The notes under the pieces are model-generated. The model was given only the letters and a program-made list of their open reading frames with translations, ran no database searches and was not told the origin of the DNA. Positions 61,297 to 64,000 of a DNA stretch of 64,000 bases are shown one piece after another. Position 1 is the first letter of the stretch, and each line of letters opens with the position of its first letter. Source of the stretch: Gymnorhina tibicen (Eukaryota > Chordata > Aves > Passeriformes > Artamidae); contig VXAZ01003270.1 of the NCBI GenBank assembly GCA_013399875.1, positions 923,452 to 987,451 of the forward strand, read 5' to 3'. Made by a program: the position numbers and the translations under genes.

Positions 61297-63226
61297 CTTT
61301 TGGCTGATCAGCCATTGCTCTCAGTGGTTTCATCCATTTTACAAAAGCAAAATTAAAAGATTGTGTTGTGCCTATGAAGCCAATTGCCCGGTTGCAGCAC
61401 TTAAGTCAAAGTTTAACCCAAAGCTCACAAGTCCTGGTCAATAGAGACCATGAAAATATTTTATCTTACCTGAATTCGGGAGTGTCTGAGGAAAACAATC
61501 ATAAACCTGTTATCTGTATCTGCTATGAAACAGTGAGTTAAAATAATGAAAATCTACCTACCAGTTATAATTTTTTATTTGCTCTTCTGCACTCAGGAAT
61601 ACCTAAATAAAAGCACAAAACCCACAAATAGCTGTATATCCACATATCCACATCATTTAGCACACTGCATTAGATATTTACTTTTCCTTCACTATCAGTA
61701 AAGCACTCTATTCCATGCCGTATATATGAAATCTGCACTACACAAAAATTCACACAAGATAAAATACCAAGATCAAAAGCACTCTATATCTGACAAAGAC
61801 TTTTTACATACTGCAATGCATCTCTCCCCATGTACTCTATGAAGCAGGATACACACATAACATCAGACAAGCTCATCCTTTCAGTCAGTTATTGCAGATA
61901 CTGAGTTTTCTGTTTCAATGCAGAAGAAAAAAATAGTTCCAAGTTACAGACAGTTCCTTTTCTATCTCCATGTTCTCATCGCTTCTCTAGGATGAAGTGT
62001 AATCACCCTCTTTTGCAGGTTACTGTTTCTACCTTCTATTTCAAGTAAGTTTATACATTAGTGCAACCGAGGCAAGATTAATATGACTTTCCTTTTTAAT
62101 ATAAATCTTTTGATTTGTTGCTGAATGGACTGTTCTCAATATTGCTATCTAACTGCAAGGGACAATGTTGTTTATCATTTCCCCTCGAAGGCAGCCATCC
62201 AGATCTAGATATTACAGTACTTTGAATTTAGAAACCATGAAATATAAATGTGTTCCTACCACAGGAATTAAATGAATGTTTATTTTACATCTGAAGCACC
62301 TTTTACATTTCCTTTCCATCTATGACACCTAGATAAAAATCCCCACTAAAATAGGCAGCTAATGCTGAAGATTTCCTCTGAGTAAGATATATAGGAGTTC
62401 AAAATTCATTAAATGCAGATTATTTTAAGAAATAAAAATATAAGTAATTACACTTAGTTACAAAAGTAATGGAGCATTTCACCCCTTTGGAAATACTGGG
62501 GTTTTTTAAGCATATCTTGGGACAACTCCCTGACAAAGTCTAAATCTTGCTTAGAAGAAAAAAAAATGGAAGATTCTTTAAAATATTTTGAAGTATTGTT
62601 TGAAATTATTGCTCAAAAACATTTTTACAATACATAAAATATAGTCTAAGCTGTAAATCTGAAATGAAAAAGCCAGTGTGATAGCTTTACTCACATTATA
62701 TTTCAACCATGTTTCTTTCCAGTTTGGAAATGAAAGGACATCCCATAACTTCTGAATTTCCTATCAGATAAGGAAAACTGGTTCCAGTTTTCAGAGAATA
62801 CTTAACTTTTTCTCAGGTAAATGGTTCCTTCTGCGGGCCGTACTCTCCTCTAGGCACACACTCCCACAGCAAAGCCAACTATTAAAACACTCAGTGTACT
62901 TAAACACAGCAGAAGTTAATTAAGGCATGTCCTTTGTTGCTGACAGCACACTGGGAGCGTGAAGGACATCAAATCTGTCCCATGCCACAGAACTGAATTA
63001 TCCCATACTTCTTGCACAGACTGGTATCACCCTAATGATTAAACAGGCCAAGCCTATTTACATCAGCTGAGATGTTGATGCTGTGCACATACCTACCAAG
63101 TGTAGCTTGAACCAAGCTACACTGCAACAAGGATCTACGATGGACTTTCCTCTGCCTTTTCCTTAAAGAGAGGAGACCCACAGGACTTGTAAATATTCAA
63201 ACCAGATTATGTCAGACCATGCCTCA
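61297..63226. other. Unique non-coding sequence
   Basis: AT-rich DNA, nothing recognised. It is almost devoid of long open frames. Confidence 0.55.
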
Positions 63227-63282
63227 GAATCCTAGAATTACTAAAGTGGAAGAGGACATCCAGATTCATTGGGCAACAGAAT
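63227..63282 (-). mobile_element. CR1 LINE 3' terminal remnant, minus orientation
   Basis: cagaatcctagaattactaa then gtggaagaggacatccagat and tcattgggcaac is a reversed CR1 terminus with decayed octamer repeats. Confidence 0.7.
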
Positions 63283-63460
63283 AAAATAGTGATGAGACCT
63301 CCTTCTTACTGCTCAGGGAAATCCTTTCTTCAGCAGATTTCCTTAAGCTCTACCAGAGGTTCTCATATGTCAGTCAAAGAAGTGTCACCTTTGCAAAAGG
63401 AGAAGACAAATAAAAACTCATATCTACAATCTAGAATCATCCTCACTATAGATCAATGCC
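63283..63460. other. Short unique spacer between CR1 remnants
   Basis: It includes an AT-rich plus-strand open frame start but no recognisable gene. Confidence 0.5.
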
Positions 63461-63560
63461 AACTATGTCCTGGGCTGCATCCCCAGCAGCCTGGCCAGCA
63501 GGTCAAGGAAGCGGGTGATTCTCCCCTTCTACTCAGCTCTGCTGAGACCCCATGTGTAGA
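63461..63560 (+). mobile_element. CR1 LINE fragment, plus orientation
   Basis: tgggctgcatccccagcagc, ctggccagcaggtcaaggaa, gcgggtgattctccccttct, actcagctctgctgagaccc and catgtgtag match a central part of the CR1 3' region in order. It ends abruptly, before the terminal repeats. Confidence 0.85.
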
Positions 63561-64000
63561 TCAGATGTTAGGGAAGGTTCAGCAAGTGACAGGAAAGGGA
63601 GGTTTAGCAAAGGGATGGGAAAGGAGGGTCGGGAAGGGATAGAAGTTTTGGTTTGGGTGTCCTGGAGAAGACAGAGCTTGGGTCACACATAGGTGAGGAA
63701 GGATGAAGATGAGGCCTGAGCAGGTCAAAGGGAGGGAAGGACATTGTGGGCCAAGGGAGAAAAGGGGAGGCTGGGGTACACAGCACCTCAGCTCAGCTCT
63801 TGGTCCATCCCACTGACCAGCTGCTGCCCAGTGGTGGCCCCAGAGCTTAGGCCCACAGTGCTCCCCCTCCAGGATGGCTACAAGACAATGCTGACTGTTC
63901 CTTATCTCAGCACTCAGGGCCACTTCACTCCATGGAGAGGAGTCTTCCAGCCACATGAATCCCTCCCTACCATTAGACCAAATATCCTCCATGCCAGATC
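63561..64000. other. GC- and purine-rich end of window, unassigned
   Basis: The plus strand is strongly purine-rich at about 63560-63780, then GC-rich. A 137-codon minus-strand frame (63579-63992) begins close to the window edge and may continue outside it. Its sequence matches no protein I recognise, and base skew alone favours open frames here. It could be part of another repeat or of something lying beyond the window. Confidence 0.4.
63612..63638 (+). other. Predicted G-quadruplex motif
   Basis: Five runs of ggg are separated by loops of 2, 6, 2 and 2 bases. This satisfies the usual G3+N1-7 rule with one run to spare. Confidence 0.7.

Noticed and set aside
1..64000. CRISPR arrays, operons, ribosome-binding sites, bacterial terminators or phage modules
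   Set aside because: The sequence is vertebrate nuclear DNA. No regularly spaced direct repeats with unique spacers and no prokaryotic gene organisation are present.

Overview
The window is nuclear DNA from a bird, most likely a songbird (passerine). The evidence is the repeat content. There are at least a dozen CR1 LINE pieces, several ending in the avian CR1 3' signature (a ggtcccttccaac-type block followed by attctatga-like repeats). There are also fragments of five or six endogenous-retrovirus LTR families that I recognise as common in birds, one of them typical of passerines. No SINE/Alu-type or mammalian L1 elements are seen. Base composition is AT-rich.

I find no protein-coding gene, rRNA or convincing tRNA. 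The longest open frame is 154 codons. In about 60% AT sequence read in six frames, chance alone gives a longest frame of roughly 130-160 codons, so the open frames here do not argue for genes. None resembles a protein family I recognise, except the decayed C-terminal end of a CR1 reverse-transcriptase ORF at 28014-28220. The window therefore looks like a gene desert or the inside of a very long intron. Short exons of a flanking gene cannot be excluded by eye.

Layout. 1-4300: unique sequence. 4301-6260: a repeat cluster made of a minus-strand LTR, a (TAGGA)n microsatellite and an old minus-strand CR1 split by a second LTR. 7354-7692: two LTR 3' ends joined in opposite orientation. 7693-15177: unique. 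15178-15556: an LTR followed by what looks like a tRNA-Lys primer-binding-site remnant. 15557-24379: unique, with a CpG cluster near 23.4 kb. 24380-28395: three CR1 pieces. 31910-32494: a near full-length solo LTR. 33341-33888: an LTR running into an assembly gap and a (GGAGA)n microsatellite. 36108-48040: scattered CR1 copies in both orientations, including a back-to-back pair at 43965-44788. 48170-61235: a long stretch nearly free of recognisable repeats. 61236-63560: small CR1 remnants. 63561-64000: a GC- and purine-rich end with a predicted G-quadruplex.

Nothing here supports a new multi-gene biological system. The items most worth a second look are the nested and inverted LTR structures, the LTR with a possible primer-binding site, the CpG-rich island-like patch at 23.26-23.52 kb, two possible ancient tRNA-derived (MIR-like) SINE remnants, and a pair of overlapping same-strand open frames at 29.75-30.2 kb. 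All family names come from recognising the sequence, not from a database search.
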